From Microbacterium immunditiarum (GTDB lineage Bacteria; Actinomycetota; Actinomycetes; Actinomycetales; Microbacteriaceae), in assembly GCF_013409785.1 (NCBI RefSeq), contig NZ_JACCBV010000001.1, positions 434,001-498,000 of the forward strand: DNA of 64,000 nt, read 5' to 3'. Shown here one piece after another: positions 8,397 through 19,077 of the stretch (position 1 is its first letter; every line of letters begins with the position of its first letter). The notes under the pieces are model-generated. The model ran no database searches. It was not told the DNA's origin and saw only the letters and a program-made list of their open reading frames with translations. The position numbers were made by a program, and so were the translations under genes.

Positions 8397-11300
8397 CCCG
8401 CCCATTCGCCCTCGAGGACATCGCCCGCATCATCACGCTCGACGATGTCGCGGTGACCCCGGACGGGAGCACCGTCGTCTTCACCCGCGTCGCCGAGACT
8501 CCGGACGGCGCGGTCCGCTCGCTGTGGACGGTGAGCCCCGGCGCGACGCCCCGTCCGCTCACATCCGGTCCGGCCGACGGCTTCGCGCGGATCGCTCCCG
8601 ACGGCGAGACGGTGTACTTCCTGCGCAGGGTCGACGGGGTGCCGCAGATCCACCGCATCCGGCTCGACGGCGGCGAAGCCGTCGCCGTCACGACGGCCGA
8701 AGATCTCCCGCACGGCGCGGGCCGGGTCGCGATCAGCCCCGACGGCGAGCGGCTGGCGTTCGCGGCATCCGTGCACGCGGAATCGCCCGGCCCGATCATC
8801 GTCGACCGCCTCGGCCACAAACGCGACGGGCTGGGCTGGGTCGGCGCCGCGCGGCGCCACCTCTTCGTCCTCGACGCCTCCGGCCTTCGCCGCCTCACGA
8901 CGGGCGACTTCGACGTGTTGGCGCCGCGCTGGTCGCCGGACGGCACGATGCTCGCGTACACGGCGGCCGCAGGCGACGACTCCGACGTCACGAAGACGAG
9001 CGCGGCATGGGTCGTCGAGGCGGATGCCGTGTGGCCGCGTCCGCGCCGCGTGGGTGACGCGCTGAGCGTCTCAGGCTCGCTCACGTGGGCGCCCGACGGC
9101 TCGGCCGTGTTCGGCGTGGGCACCGCGCGACCGCGCGTCGGAAACCGGGGGCTCCTTCGCCTGTCGCTCGGCGGGGACACCGACCGCGACGTCACGGCGG
9201 GCCTCGACCGCAACGTCATGGCGGGGGCTCCCGCCTACCCCGGGGGCGCACCCTCGTGCACCGCGGACGGCGATCTGCTGTTCTGCGCGCGCGAGCGCGG
9301 TGCGACCCACCTCTACGTCCTCCGTGGCGACGCCGCGAGCCCCGAACCGCTCGTAGCCGGTCCGCAGCGTGTCGTCTCGGCGCTCGCCGTCGCCACGGAG
9401 GCGCCTGTCGCCGCGTTCGTCCTCACGACGGAGCGCAGCTTCGGCGAGATCGCGACCGTCGACGTGCGGACGGGCGAGGTCGCGGTGCTCACCGACTTCA
9501 CCGCCTCGGCGTTCGAGGGCGTGGAGCTCGCGACCGCCGAGGAACGCGAGTTCGAGATCTCGGACGGCACGCGCGTGCAGGCGTGGCTCCTGTCGGCGCC
9601 CGGCGCGGAGGGCGCGGCGCCCCTGCTGCTCCACGTGCACGGCGGTCCCCACAACGCGTGGAGCGGCGTCGCCGACGCGGTGCACCTCTACCAGCAGGTG
9701 CTCGCGGCGCGCGGCTGGCGCGTGCTCATGGTGAATCCGCGCGGGTCGGACGGGTTCGGCGACGACTTCATGCGCGCCGTCGACGGCGCGTGGGGGAAGG
9801 CTGATGCCGCGGACTTCCTCGAGCCCCTCGACCAGCTCGTGGCAGAAGGCATCGCCGACCCGGACCGCCTCGCCGTCACGGGCTACAGCTACGGCGGGTT
9901 CATGACGTGCGAACTCACGACGCGCACCGATCGCTTCCGCGCTGCGGTGGCGGGCGGGCTCCTGTGCGATTTCGTGCCGCTCGCCGCCGACGGTGAGAAC
10001 GCCACGTACTTCTCGCGACTCACGACGGGTGTCGACCCGACATCGGGGCACGAGCGCCTCGCCGCGGCATCTCCGATCACGCGCGTCGACGCCGTGAAGA
10101 CCCCGACGCTGATCCTCCACGGCGACGCCGACGAGCTCTGCCCCGTCTCGCAGGCCCGCGAGTGGTTCTCCGCGCTGCGGATCAACGGCGTGCCGGCGCA
10201 GCTCGCCGTCTACCCCGGTCAGAGCCACCTCCTGCCGCTCTCCGCGCCGACGCCGACCCGCATCGATTTCACGAAGAGGATCGTCGACTGGGTCGAGCGG
10301 CACACGCGCGTCCGGCGTGCGGTCCCGGCCGATCCCCGAGTCTCGGATGCCGCGCACTGGCAGCGCCGGCTGGACGAGCTCGCGCGCCTGCACGGCGTGG
10401 TCGGCGCTCAGTTCGGGATCGTCGAGCTCGACGACGACGGCGACGTGCTCGCGACGACGCGCGCGGCATCCGGCGTGCTCGACGCGAGCACCGGACAGCC
10501 CGCGACGCTCGACTCCGTGTTCCAGATCGGCTCCATCACCAAGGTGTGGACGGCGATCCTCGTCATGCAGCTCGTCGACGAGGGGCTCCTCGACCTCGAC
10601 GCACCCGTGCGCAGCGTCCTGCCCGACTTCACGACCGCCGACCCCGAGTCGTCCGAGCGCATCACCGTGCGGCACCTGCTCACCCACACGAGCGGCATGG
10701 ACGGCGACCTCTTCACGAACACCGGACGCGGCGACGACTGCGTCGAGCGGTACGTGGCATCGCTGTCGACCGCGGCGCAGATCACGCCGGTCGGCGAGCG
10801 CTTCTCGTACTGCAACTCGGGCTTCGTGCTCGCCGGCCGCATCGTCGAGGCCCTGCGCGACACGACGTGGGACGAGGCGCTGCGTCGCTGGATCATCGAG
10901 CCGCTCGGCCTGACGCAGACCGTGACGCTGCTCGACGATGTGCCGCGCTTCGCTACGGCGACCGGCCACACCGGCGCCGGCGCGCTCGCGGCGCCCGTCC
11001 CCGTGTGGCCGATCACGCGGTCGATGGGCCCCGCCGGACTCATCGACGCGAGTGTGGGCGACCTGCTCACGTTCGCGGCGGCGGCGATGCGCGGCGGGGT
11101 CGCCCCCAACGGCACGCGCATCCTGTCGGAGGCCGCCCACCACGCGATGCTCGAGGAGCAGGTGAGCCTGCGCGATGCCGTGACCTCCACCGCCGCGTGG
11201 AGCCTCGGCTGGTTCCTGCAGGACTGGAACGGACGGACCGTCTACGGCCACGACGGCGGCACGATCGGCCAGCGCGCGTACCTCCGGATCCTTCCCGGCG

Positions 11301-11704
11301 CCCGCACCGCGATCGCGCTGCTCACGACCGGCGGCCACGCGGACGGGCTCTACCACGACCTGTTCGCCGAGGCGGCGCAGCTCGTCGACGGAACGGTGAT
11401 CGCGGATCCTCTCGCGGCGGGCGATCGCGGCGGCGACGCGCCCCTCGGCGAGTACCGCACCGCCGGCACGCACGTCCTGGTGGCGCAGAAGGAGTCCGGC
11501 TTCCAGCTGGAGGTGACGCCCCTGACCGACCTTCTGCGCACGGGCGAGGCGCCGCCGGCCACGCTCATCGACCTCGTGCCGTCCGACGTGGACGGCGTGT
11601 GGGCGTTCACGACGCCCGACCTCGCGGGGTGGTCGCAGTTCCGCCCCGTGCCGGGCGGCGCGTACATGGGCTACCGCTTCCTCCCGGCAGTGGCGCCGTC
11701 ATGA
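8393..11704 (+). CDS. Fusion of S9 prolyl-oligopeptidase-family peptidase and S12 serine hydrolase
   Basis: A single 1103-residue frame holds two enzymes. Residues 1 to about 350 are WD40/PD40-like beta-propeller repeats (DVAVTPDGSTVVF, ISPDGERLAF, APRWSPDGTMLAY). An alpha/beta hydrolase domain follows with GYSYGG (Ser 499), HGDADE (Asp near 578-580) and SQH-type SHLLP (His 612), the S9 triad. From about 640 a beta-lactamase/S12 domain carries SITK (Ser 714, Lys 717), YCN (Tyr 806) and HDGG (953-956). Both active sites look intact. The GTG start has AAGGAG 7 nt upstream. No signal peptide is seen, so it should cleave peptides delivered to the cytoplasm by the upstream transporter. Confidence 0.88.
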   Translation: MTRPFALEDIARIITLDDVAVTPDGSTVVFTRVAETPDGAVRSLWTVSPGATPRPLTSGPADGFARIAPDGETVYFLRRVDGVPQIHRIRLDGGEAVAVTTAEDLPHGAGRVAISPDGERLAFAASVHAESPGPIIVDRLGHKRDGLGWVGAARRHLFVLDASGLRRLTTGDFDVLAPRWSPDGTMLAYTAAAGDDSDVTKTSAAWVVEADAVWPRPRRVGDALSVSGSLTWAPDGSAVFGVGTARPRVGNRGLLRLSLGGDTDRDVTAGLDRNVMAGAPAYPGGAPSCTADGDLLFCARERGATHLYVLRGDAASPEPLVAGPQRVVSALAVATEAPVAAFVLTTERSFGEIATVDVRTGEVAVLTDFTASAFEGVELATAEEREFEISDGTRVQAWLLSAPGAEGAAPLLLHVHGGPHNAWSGVADAVHLYQQVLAARGWRVLMVNPRGSDGFGDDFMRAVDGAWGKADAADFLEPLDQLVAEGIADPDRLAVTGYSYGGFMTCELTTRTDRFRAAVAGGLLCDFVPLAADGENATYFSRLTTGVDPTSGHERLAAASPITRVDAVKTPTLILHGDADELCPVSQAREWFSALRINGVPAQLAVYPGQSHLLPLSAPTPTRIDFTKRIVDWVERHTRVRRAVPADPRVSDAAHWQRRLDELARLHGVVGAQFGIVELDDDGDVLATTRAASGVLDASTGQPATLDSVFQIGSITKVWTAILVMQLVDEGLLDLDAPVRSVLPDFTTADPESSERITVRHLLTHTSGMDGDLFTNTGRGDDCVERYVASLSTAAQITPVGERFSYCNSGFVLAGRIVEALRDTTWDEALRRWIIEPLGLTQTVTLLDDVPRFATATGHTGAGALAAPVPVWPITRSMGPAGLIDASVGDLLTFAAAAMRGGVAPNGTRILSEAAHHAMLEEQVSLRDAVTSTAAWSLGWFLQDWNGRTVYGHDGGTIGQRAYLRILPGARTAIALLTTGGHADGLYHDLFAEAAQLVDGTVIADPLAAGDRGGDAPLGEYRTAGTHVLVAQKESGFQLEVTPLTDLLRTGEAPPATLIDLVPSDVDGVWAFTTPDLAGWSQFRPVPGGAYMGYRFLPAVAPS

Positions 11705-12537
11705 CCGTGACCCTCGAGCAGGGGCGCCTCGTGGCGACCGCGCGCGACGACGCCGCCCGACTCGCCGAGGCCGCCGGTGCGGACATCCGTCTCCTCTCGT
11801 CGCCCGACGAGATGGTCGACGCATCCGCGCTGTTCGCGCGCGTCTGGCGGGTGGACGTCGATCGCTCGCACGTCAACCCCGGGCTCCTCGTGGCGCTCGC
11901 GCACAGCGACAACTACGTCGCGGGCGCGTTCCGCGGCGGCCGCCTCATCGGCGCGAGCGTCGGGTTCTTCCACCCGCCGGCGGAATCCGCGCTCCACTCG
12001 CACATCACGGGCGTCGACGCCGCGGTCGCGGGTCGCGGCGTCGGGCGCGCGCTCAAGTTCCACCAGCGGGCGTGGGCACTCGAGCACGGAGCGCGCCGCA
12101 TGACGTGGACCTTCGACCCGCTCGTCGCACGCAACGCGTACTTCAACGTCCAGACGCTCGCAGCGCGCGGCATCCGCTATCTCTCCGACTTCTACGGCGT
12201 CATGAGCGACGGCGTGAACGCCGGTCAGGAGAGCGACCGGATGCTCATCGAGTGGACCCTCGACGACGAGCCGGCGTCGGGCGAGGTCGACACCGGTGCG
12301 CCACCGGTTCTCGTCGTGGCGGACGACCGGCCCGCGGCGCTGCCGCTGCCGGCGGATGCCGCGGCGGTGCGCGTCGACATCCCGCGCGACATCGAGGGGC
12401 TGCGGACGCGCGATCCGGATGCGGCGCGCCTGTGGCGCCTCGCGCTCCGGGGCGCGCTGAGCCCGCTCATGGCCGGCGGCTGGCGGCTGGTCGGCGTCTC
12501 ACGGGAGGGGTCGTACCACCTGGAGCGACCGCTCTGA
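11701..12537 (+). CDS. GNAT-family acetyltransferase-like protein
   Basis: A 278-residue protein with one GNAT fold: the acetyl-CoA pyrophosphate loop is visible as AVAGRGVGRALKFHQR (about residues 108-123), after a beta-strand pair GRLIGASVGFF. The overall pattern (HSHITGVDAAV, WTFDPLVARNAYFN) fits the predicted GNAT group COG3375, whose substrate is unknown. It is the last gene of the peptide operon, overlapping the peptidase stop (ATGA), so it may modify peptide or amino-acid products released by that enzyme; this is inference. A short hairpin follows at 12541-12558. Confidence 0.75.
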   Translation: MTVTLEQGRLVATARDDAARLAEAAGADIRLLSSPDEMVDASALFARVWRVDVDRSHVNPGLLVALAHSDNYVAGAFRGGRLIGASVGFFHPPAESALHSHITGVDAAVAGRGVGRALKFHQRAWALEHGARRMTWTFDPLVARNAYFNVQTLAARGIRYLSDFYGVMSDGVNAGQESDRMLIEWTLDDEPASGEVDTGAPPVLVVADDRPAALPLPADAAAVRVDIPRDIEGLRTRDPDAARLWRLALRGALSPLMAGGWRLVGVSREGSYHLERPL

Positions 12538-12540
12538 CGA

Positions 12541-12558
12541 GGCGGCGGATGCGCCGCC
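12541..12558. terminator. Hairpin between convergent operons
   Basis: GGCGGC and GCCGCC arms flank a 6-nt loop in the 24-bp gap between the GNAT gene and hspR, which converge here. It could end both transcripts. There is no T-run, so an intrinsic terminator is only a possibility. Confidence 0.4.
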
Positions 12559-12561
12559 GGA

Positions 12562-13017
12562 TCACTCCTCTTCGGGGGGCAGCGCGACCCCGGGCCGCGG
12601 CCGCCACAGCACGATGTCGGTCGCGCGACGCACGCGCGTTCCGTGGCGCAGGCGCACGACCGCGCCGGTCGGGCCGGCGGCGAACACGCGCGCGCCGGGG
12701 CGGTTCTCGAGCTCGGCGCGCACGCGCTGCTCGAGCTCGCTGACCTGGCGATGGAGCACGCGCACGCGCTCCTCGAGCTCGAGGATGCGCGCGATCGCGG
12801 GGAGGCTCATGCCGTCACCCGACAGCCGCGCCACTTGGCGCAGCTGCTCGACGTGACGGAGCGAGTACCGGCGGGACCCGCCCTGCGTGCGAGCGGGCAC
12901 GACGAGGCCCAGCCGGTCGTACTGCCGAAGAGTCTGCGGATGCAGCCCCGACAGTTCGGCGGCGACGGCGATCGAGAGGATCGGCGCCTCTTCGTCGATC
13001 TCGTCGTGCTCACCCAT
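12562..13017 (-). CDS. hspR: HspR, MerR-family heat-shock repressor
   Basis: A 151-residue MerR-family protein. The winged-helix motif lies near residues 15-60 (VAAELSGLHPQTLRQYDRLG then GGSRRYSLRHVEQL), followed by a coiled-coil (ILELEERVRVLHRQVSELEQ) and a basic/hydrophobic tail. Actinobacterial HspR binds HAIR elements together with DnaK as co-repressor and silences dnaK transcription. Here it closes the dnaK-grpE-dnaJ-hspR operon, 26 nt after dnaJ, and two HAIR sites are present at the operon promoter (16686-16760), which closes the feedback loop. Confidence 0.95.
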   Translation of the reverse strand: MGEHDEIDEEAPILSIAVAAELSGLHPQTLRQYDRLGLVVPARTQGGSRRYSLRHVEQLRQVARLSGDGMSLPAIARILELEERVRVLHRQVSELEQRVRAELENRPGARVFAAGPTGAVVRLRHGTRVRRATDIVLWRPRPGVALPPEEE

Positions 13018-13043
13018 CGCTTCTCACCACCGTCCGCCGCACA

Positions 13044-14033
13044 TCAGCCCTTGGCCTTCGCCATCAGGTCCGTCCGCGGGTTCTCCTTCGGCTCGAGGTC
13101 GTGGAAGCGCTCGAGCGCTTCGCGTGCCCGGTCGTCGAGGTGCGACGGCACGACCACCTGGACCTCTGCGAGGAGGTCGCCCGTGCCCTTCTGCGTCTGC
13201 ACGCCGCGGCCCTTCACCCGCAGCACACGGCCGGACGGCGTGCCGGGCGCGACACGCAGCTTCACGGGGTCACCGCCGAGCGTGGGAACCTCGATCGTCG
13301 CGCCGAGCGCCGCCTCGGTGAACGTGACCGGGACGGTCACGCGCAGATTGAGGCCGTCGCGCGTGAAGACCGGATGCGGGCGCACCGTCACGAGCACCAC
13401 GATGTCGCCGTTCTCGCCGCCGTCCGGCGACGGGCGGCCGCGGCCGCGCAGCCGGATGCGCTGACCGTCGGCGACGCCGGCCGGGATCTTCACCTTGAAC
13501 GGCTTGCCGTCCTCGCCCTGGAGCGTGATCGTCTCGCCCCTCGTGGCGGTGATGAAGTCGATCGTCGTGCGCGCCGTGACGTCGGCACCGCGCGTCGGCC
13601 CGCCGTAGCCGCGGAAGCCCCCGCTCGGCTGGCCGAAGCGACCCGAGCCGAAGCCGCCGGTGGGCTGCTGGTTGAACATCGAGAAGATGTCGTCGAAGTC
13701 CCCGGTCTCGTAGCGCGCACCTCGACCCTGGCCGAACATCGAGAACACGTCCTCGAATCCGCCCGCGCCCTGGCCGCCCGCGGTGAACCGCGCGCCCGAG
13801 CCCATCGCACGGATCTGGTCGTATTCGGTGCGCTGCTCGGGGTCGGAGAGCACCGAGTAGGCCTCGCTGATCTCCTTGAACTTCGCCTCGGCCGCCGCGT
13901 CACCCTGGTTGCTGTCGGGGTGGTACTTGCGCGCGAGCTTGCGATAGGTCTTCTTCAGATCCGCGTCGGACACTTCCTTGGACACGCCGAGCGTCTTGTA
14001 GAAGTCCTTGTCGAACCAGTCCTGGCTGGCCAT
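13044..14033 (-). CDS. dnaJ: DnaJ-type co-chaperone without zinc finger
   Basis: A 329-residue Hsp40. The J domain is at the N-terminus (about residues 9-75, HPD motif in KYHPDSN), followed by a Gly/Phe-rich segment (about 80-155) and two C-terminal substrate-binding domains (about 160-320). The CxxCxGxG zinc-finger repeats of classical DnaJ are absent, as in DnaJ/CbpA-like proteins encoded in many actinobacterial dnaK operons. It stimulates DnaK ATPase and delivers unfolded clients. It starts 3 nt after the grpE stop. Confidence 0.95.
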   Translation of the reverse strand: MASQDWFDKDFYKTLGVSKEVSDADLKKTYRKLARKYHPDSNQGDAAAEAKFKEISEAYSVLSDPEQRTEYDQIRAMGSGARFTAGGQGAGGFEDVFSMFGQGRGARYETGDFDDIFSMFNQQPTGGFGSGRFGQPSGGFRGYGGPTRGADVTARTTIDFITATRGETITLQGEDGKPFKVKIPAGVADGQRIRLRGRGRPSPDGGENGDIVVLVTVRPHPVFTRDGLNLRVTVPVTFTEAALGATIEVPTLGGDPVKLRVAPGTPSGRVLRVKGRGVQTQKGTGDLLAEVQVVVPSHLDDRAREALERFHDLEPKENPRTDLMAKAKG

Positions 14034-14036
14034 GGG

Positions 14037-14705
14037 CTATGCCTGGCCCCCCGAGCTCGCCTCAGGATCAGCCGGCACTGCCACGACGACCTTCGCGGGG
14101 CGCAACTCGACCGTGCCGAGGCGGTAGCCCACCTCGACCACCTCGAGCACCGTCGGCTCGCTCGTGCCGGGCGTCGGCGCCTGGAAGATCGCCTCGTGCT
14201 GCTGCGGGTCGAACGGCTCGCCGGCCTCGCCGTAGGCGGCGAGCCCCATGCGCGCGGCAACGCCGCGGACCTTCTCGGCGATCACGGAGAAGGCCGAGCC
14301 CTCCTCGAGGTCGCCGTGCTTCTCGGCGCGGTCGAGGTCGTCGAGGACGGGCAGCAGCCCCTTCGCGACCGAGCCCTTCGCACGCTCGATCTCGACCTCG
14401 CGCTGCTCCTCGGTGCGCCGCCGGTAGTTCGCGTACTCCGCCTGCAGGCGCTTGAGGTCGTTCAGCAGCTGCGACTCCAGGTCTGCGATCACGGCGTCCT
14501 CGGCCGCGGCATCCGCATTCTGGGGCGCACCCAGGATGTCGTCGACCGTGAGCTCGTCGTGCGCCTCGGCCTGGGCCGAGGCATCCGCTCCGTCCTGCGG
14601 GACGGGGCCGGAGGCCTGAGCCTCCGACCCCTCCTCGTCCGGACGGACCTCTTCGCCGTCGGGCCCTCCGGGCCCGGGATTCGCGTTTCGGTCCTTGTCA
14701 GCCAT
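14037..14705 (-). CDS. grpE: GrpE nucleotide-exchange factor
   Basis: A 222-residue GrpE: an acidic, disordered N-terminal 75 residues, then a long dimerising helix (LNDLKRLQAEYANYRRRTEE) and the C-terminal beta domain that touches DnaK (DGEAGEPFDPQQHEAIFQ-like region and VVEVGYRLGTVELRPAKVVV). It releases ADP from DnaK in the cytoplasmic chaperone cycle. It begins 2 nt after the dnaK stop and ends 3 nt before dnaJ, so the three chaperone genes are translated as a block. Confidence 0.96.
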   Translation of the reverse strand: MADKDRNANPGPGGPDGEEVRPDEEGSEAQASGPVPQDGADASAQAEAHDELTVDDILGAPQNADAAAEDAVIADLESQLLNDLKRLQAEYANYRRRTEEQREVEIERAKGSVAKGLLPVLDDLDRAEKHGDLEEGSAFSVIAEKVRGVAARMGLAAYGEAGEPFDPQQHEAIFQAPTPGTSEPTVLEVVEVGYRLGTVELRPAKVVVAVPADPEASSGGQA

Positions 14706-14707
14706 GG

Positions 14708-16669
<1,962 letters not shown>

Positions 16670-16685
16670 TCACGTGACGCACGAT

Positions 16686-16760
16686 CTTGAGCCGACCAGA
16701 CTCAAGCGTACTGCCTGCGGAAATCGGAGTCAAGAAAGTTGAGTCCGCGTGACTCAACTT
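16686..16760 (-). promoter_or_regulatory. dnaK promoter with two HAIR (HspR) operators
   Basis: On the minus strand a promoter reads TTGACT (16728-16733) - 17 bp - TACGCT (16705-16710). Two HspR-type inverted repeats bracket it: CTTGAGC-N7-ACTCAAG at 16686-16706, next to and overlapping the -10, and TTGAGTC-N5-GACTCAA within perfect 10-bp arms at 16736-16760, just upstream of the -35. The sites match the known HAIR consensus CTTGAGT-N7-ACTCAAG. Binding would block polymerase from both sides. Confidence 0.88.
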
Positions 16761-16904
16761 TGAATCTTGGCACCTCGCCGATCGCGCGTGGCCGGCTGCC
16801 GCTGCCACCGCGTAGCCTGAGCGGGCGGTGCAACGACGCACCGCGGCATCCGTCTCGCCCACCCGCCGAGTCGGTGCACCCGCCGTTCACCGAAGGACCC
16901 TAGC

Positions 16905-18371
16905 GTGACGCACATGGAACCCGATCCGTCCGCCGCCCAGCCCGAACCGCAGCGCCCCGCCGACCTCCCGGCGACCGCCAACACGCTCGCGCTCGCCGCG
17001 TACGGCGAGGTGTTCGAGAACGCGGGCTCCGAGAAGCCGGTTCCGCGCAAGCAGGTCATCTCGTGGGCGCTGTGGGACTGGGCGGCGCAGCCCTTCAACT
17101 CGGTGCTGCTGACGTTCGTGTTCGCATCGCTCTACCTCGTGTCGGCGAGCTTCCTCCCGCCCGAGCTCGCCGCGCTCGCCGACGACGACCCCGCGAAGGA
17201 GCGTGCGCTCGCCGACCTTTCGAGCGGTTACGGCCTCGTGACCACGCTCGCGGGCATCGTGATCCTGCTGCTCGCGCCCGTCCTCGGGCAGACCGCCGAC
17301 CGGTCGGGCCGCAAGAAGCGCTGGCTCATCGTGTTCACGGTGCTGCTCGCGCTCGTGCAGTTCGCGCTGTTCTTCGCGCAGGCCGACCCCGCCTACTTCT
17401 GGTACGGGGCGATCGTGCTGGCGCTCGGCGCGGTCGTGTCCGAGATCGCGGGCGTGAACTACAACGCCATGCTCGTGCAGGTGTCGACGCCGAAGACGAT
17501 CGGGCGCGTGAGCGGCCTGGGCTGGGGTCTCGGGTACATCGGCGGAATCGTCGCGCTCACGCTCGTCGTGGTGCTCACCCAGCTCGACTGGTTCGGGATG
17601 GACACGTCCAACGGCATGGCGTACCGAGTCATCGCTGTCGGATGCGCCGTGTGGACGATCGTGTTCGCGCTGCCCCTCTTCTTCAACGTCCCCGAGGCGC
17701 CACCCGCGATGAAGAGCCCCAGGGTCGGCTTCTTCCGGTCGTACGTCGTGCTCGTGAAGGACATCGTGGCTCTGTTCCGGGTGCACCGGCCGACGTTCTG
17801 GTTCCTGCTCGCGAGCGCCGTGTACCGCGACGGCCTCGCGGGGGTCTTCGCGTTCGGCGGCATCCTCGCGGCGATCTCGTTCCGCTTCACGAGCAACGAG
17901 GTGCTCATCTTCGCGATCGCAGCGAACGTGGTGGCCGGTGTCTCGACGATCTTCGCGGGGCGCGCCGACGATCGGTTCGGGGCGCGCAACGTGATCGTGT
18001 TCGCCCTGACCGGCCTCGTCGCGATGGCCGTCCTCCTCTTCCTGCTGCACGACACCGGCAAGCTCGTGTTCTGGATCGGCGGCCTCGTGCTGTCCGCCTT
18101 CGTCGGTCCCGCTCAGGCGGCGAGCCGGTCGCTGCTCGCGCGCGTCACGCCCGAGGGCATGCAGGGCGAGATCTTCGGCCTGTACGCGACGACCGGTCGC
18201 GTCGCGAGCTTCCTCGCGCCGGCGATGTGGACGCTCTTCATCGCCGCGTTCGGCGCGACGATCTGGGGCGTTCTCGGCATCGCGATCGTGCTGGCGATCG
18301 GCCTCGTGCTGCTGCTGCTCGTGCGGTTCCCGTCGCACACGCAGCCCCCGCGCGACGGCACCGCGGGCTGA
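16905..18371 (+). CDS. MFS transporter, UMF1/Atg22-like family
   Basis: A 488-residue membrane protein with about 12 predicted transmembrane segments. The first helix region contains VISWALWDWAAQPFN, a hallmark of the UMF1 (Atg22-like) group of the major facilitator superfamily; GQTADRSGRKKRW fits the conserved loop 2-3 motif. Eukaryotic relatives export amino acids from vacuoles; bacterial substrates are largely unknown. The GTG at 16905 has AAGGA 7 nt upstream, better placed than the ATG nine bases later. It is monocistronic and converges with the MarR gene, whose stop is 2 nt away. Confidence 0.85.
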   Translation: MTHMEPDPSAAQPEPQRPADLPATANTLALAAYGEVFENAGSEKPVPRKQVISWALWDWAAQPFNSVLLTFVFASLYLVSASFLPPELAALADDDPAKERALADLSSGYGLVTTLAGIVILLLAPVLGQTADRSGRKKRWLIVFTVLLALVQFALFFAQADPAYFWYGAIVLALGAVVSEIAGVNYNAMLVQVSTPKTIGRVSGLGWGLGYIGGIVALTLVVVLTQLDWFGMDTSNGMAYRVIAVGCAVWTIVFALPLFFNVPEAPPAMKSPRVGFFRSYVVLVKDIVALFRVHRPTFWFLLASAVYRDGLAGVFAFGGILAAISFRFTSNEVLIFAIAANVVAGVSTIFAGRADDRFGARNVIVFALTGLVAMAVLLFLLHDTGKLVFWIGGLVLSAFVGPAQAASRSLLARVTPEGMQGEIFGLYATTGRVASFLAPAMWTLFIAAFGATIWGVLGIAIVLAIGLVLLLLVRFPSHTQPPRDGTAG

Positions 18372-18373
18372 GG

Positions 18374-18934
18374 TCAGCCCGGCCAGGCGTCGGCGAGCTT
18401 CGTCAAGAGGCGCGCGAGCTCGACGCGCTCGGCCTCGGTGAAGTCCGCGAGGGCGGCGTCGACCGCGTCGCGCCGCTCGCCGCGGAACCCCCGCACGAGC
18501 GAACGCCCGGCGTCGGTGAGCGCGACCCGAGTGCGGCGCGCGTCGTCGGGGTCGGCCTCGCGGCGGACGACACCCAGCTCGACGCCCTGCTGCACGAGTC
18601 GTGACGCGCGCGGCTGGTCCACGCCGATCGCCTCGGCGATCTCGCTGACCGACAGAGGGGCGGATGCCGCGTCCAGCGCCTCGAGCAGCCGCAGCCGCGC
18701 GGGCCCGCCGACGCGTGCGCCCCATGCCCAGGGTGGTCCGCCGAACCCGTGGGGCCCGCCGTGCGGGCCGCCGCGCCCGTGGGGACCGCCGTGCATCCAC
18801 GGAGGGCCGTGCCGGCCGCGGTGTCCGTGGTGCGAGTCGTGATCGTGCGCGTCGGGGCGCGGCATCCGTCTTCCCCGCAGAGTCGCCAGGGCAGCGGCGA
18901 TCGCGTCAGCGGGGTCTTGGGCAGGATTCGGCAC
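18374..18934 (-). CDS. MarR-family regulator with His/Gly-rich N-terminal region
   Basis: A 186-residue protein. Residues about 25-65 are a His/Gly/Pro-rich tract (runs such as HDHDSHHGHRGRHG and repeated GGPHG), followed by a MarR winged helix (ARLRLLEALDAASAPLSVSE, then IGVDQPRASRLVQQG and VRREADPDDARRTRVALTD). MarR proteins are dimeric repressors that usually control their own gene and a neighbour. It lies opposite the MarR-like gene at 19078, with a 29-bp palindrome between them. The His tract could bind Ni, Zn or Co; that is inference. The GTG start has TAAATT 6 nt upstream. Confidence 0.8.
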   Translation of the reverse strand: MPNPAQDPADAIAAALATLRGRRMPRPDAHDHDSHHGHRGRHGPPWMHGGPHGRGGPHGGPHGFGGPPWAWGARVGGPARLRLLEALDAASAPLSVSEIAEAIGVDQPRASRLVQQGVELGVVRREADPDDARRTRVALTDAGRSLVRGFRGERRDAVDAALADFTEAERVELARLLTKLADAWPG

Positions 18935-18953
18935 GATCCCAATTTACATGCAA

Positions 18954-18982
18954 CTTGACATGCATTCGGAATGCATGTCAAG
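18954..18982. promoter_or_regulatory. 29-bp perfect palindrome, probable MarR operator
   Basis: Two perfect 14-bp arms (left arm CTTGACATGCATTC) meet at one central base between the two divergent MarR-like genes. Further half-site-like ACATG and TTGACAT copies lie at 18945-18952 and 18990-19008. A TTGACA -35-like hexamer is part of each arm. This is where one or both flanking regulators most likely bind. Confidence 0.75.
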
Positions 18983-19077
18983 CTACAAGTACATGTCGAT
19001 TGACATACATCCCTCCGGCCGGGTGCGCGCCGGAAGACTCCATCGCCGCTCCCGCGGCACGCGAAAGGACCGCACAC

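Noticed and set aside
16887..18800. Antisense frame opposite the MFS transporter
   Set aside because: Low-complexity Arg/Glu/His translation without motifs; the opposite strand encodes a clear membrane transporter.
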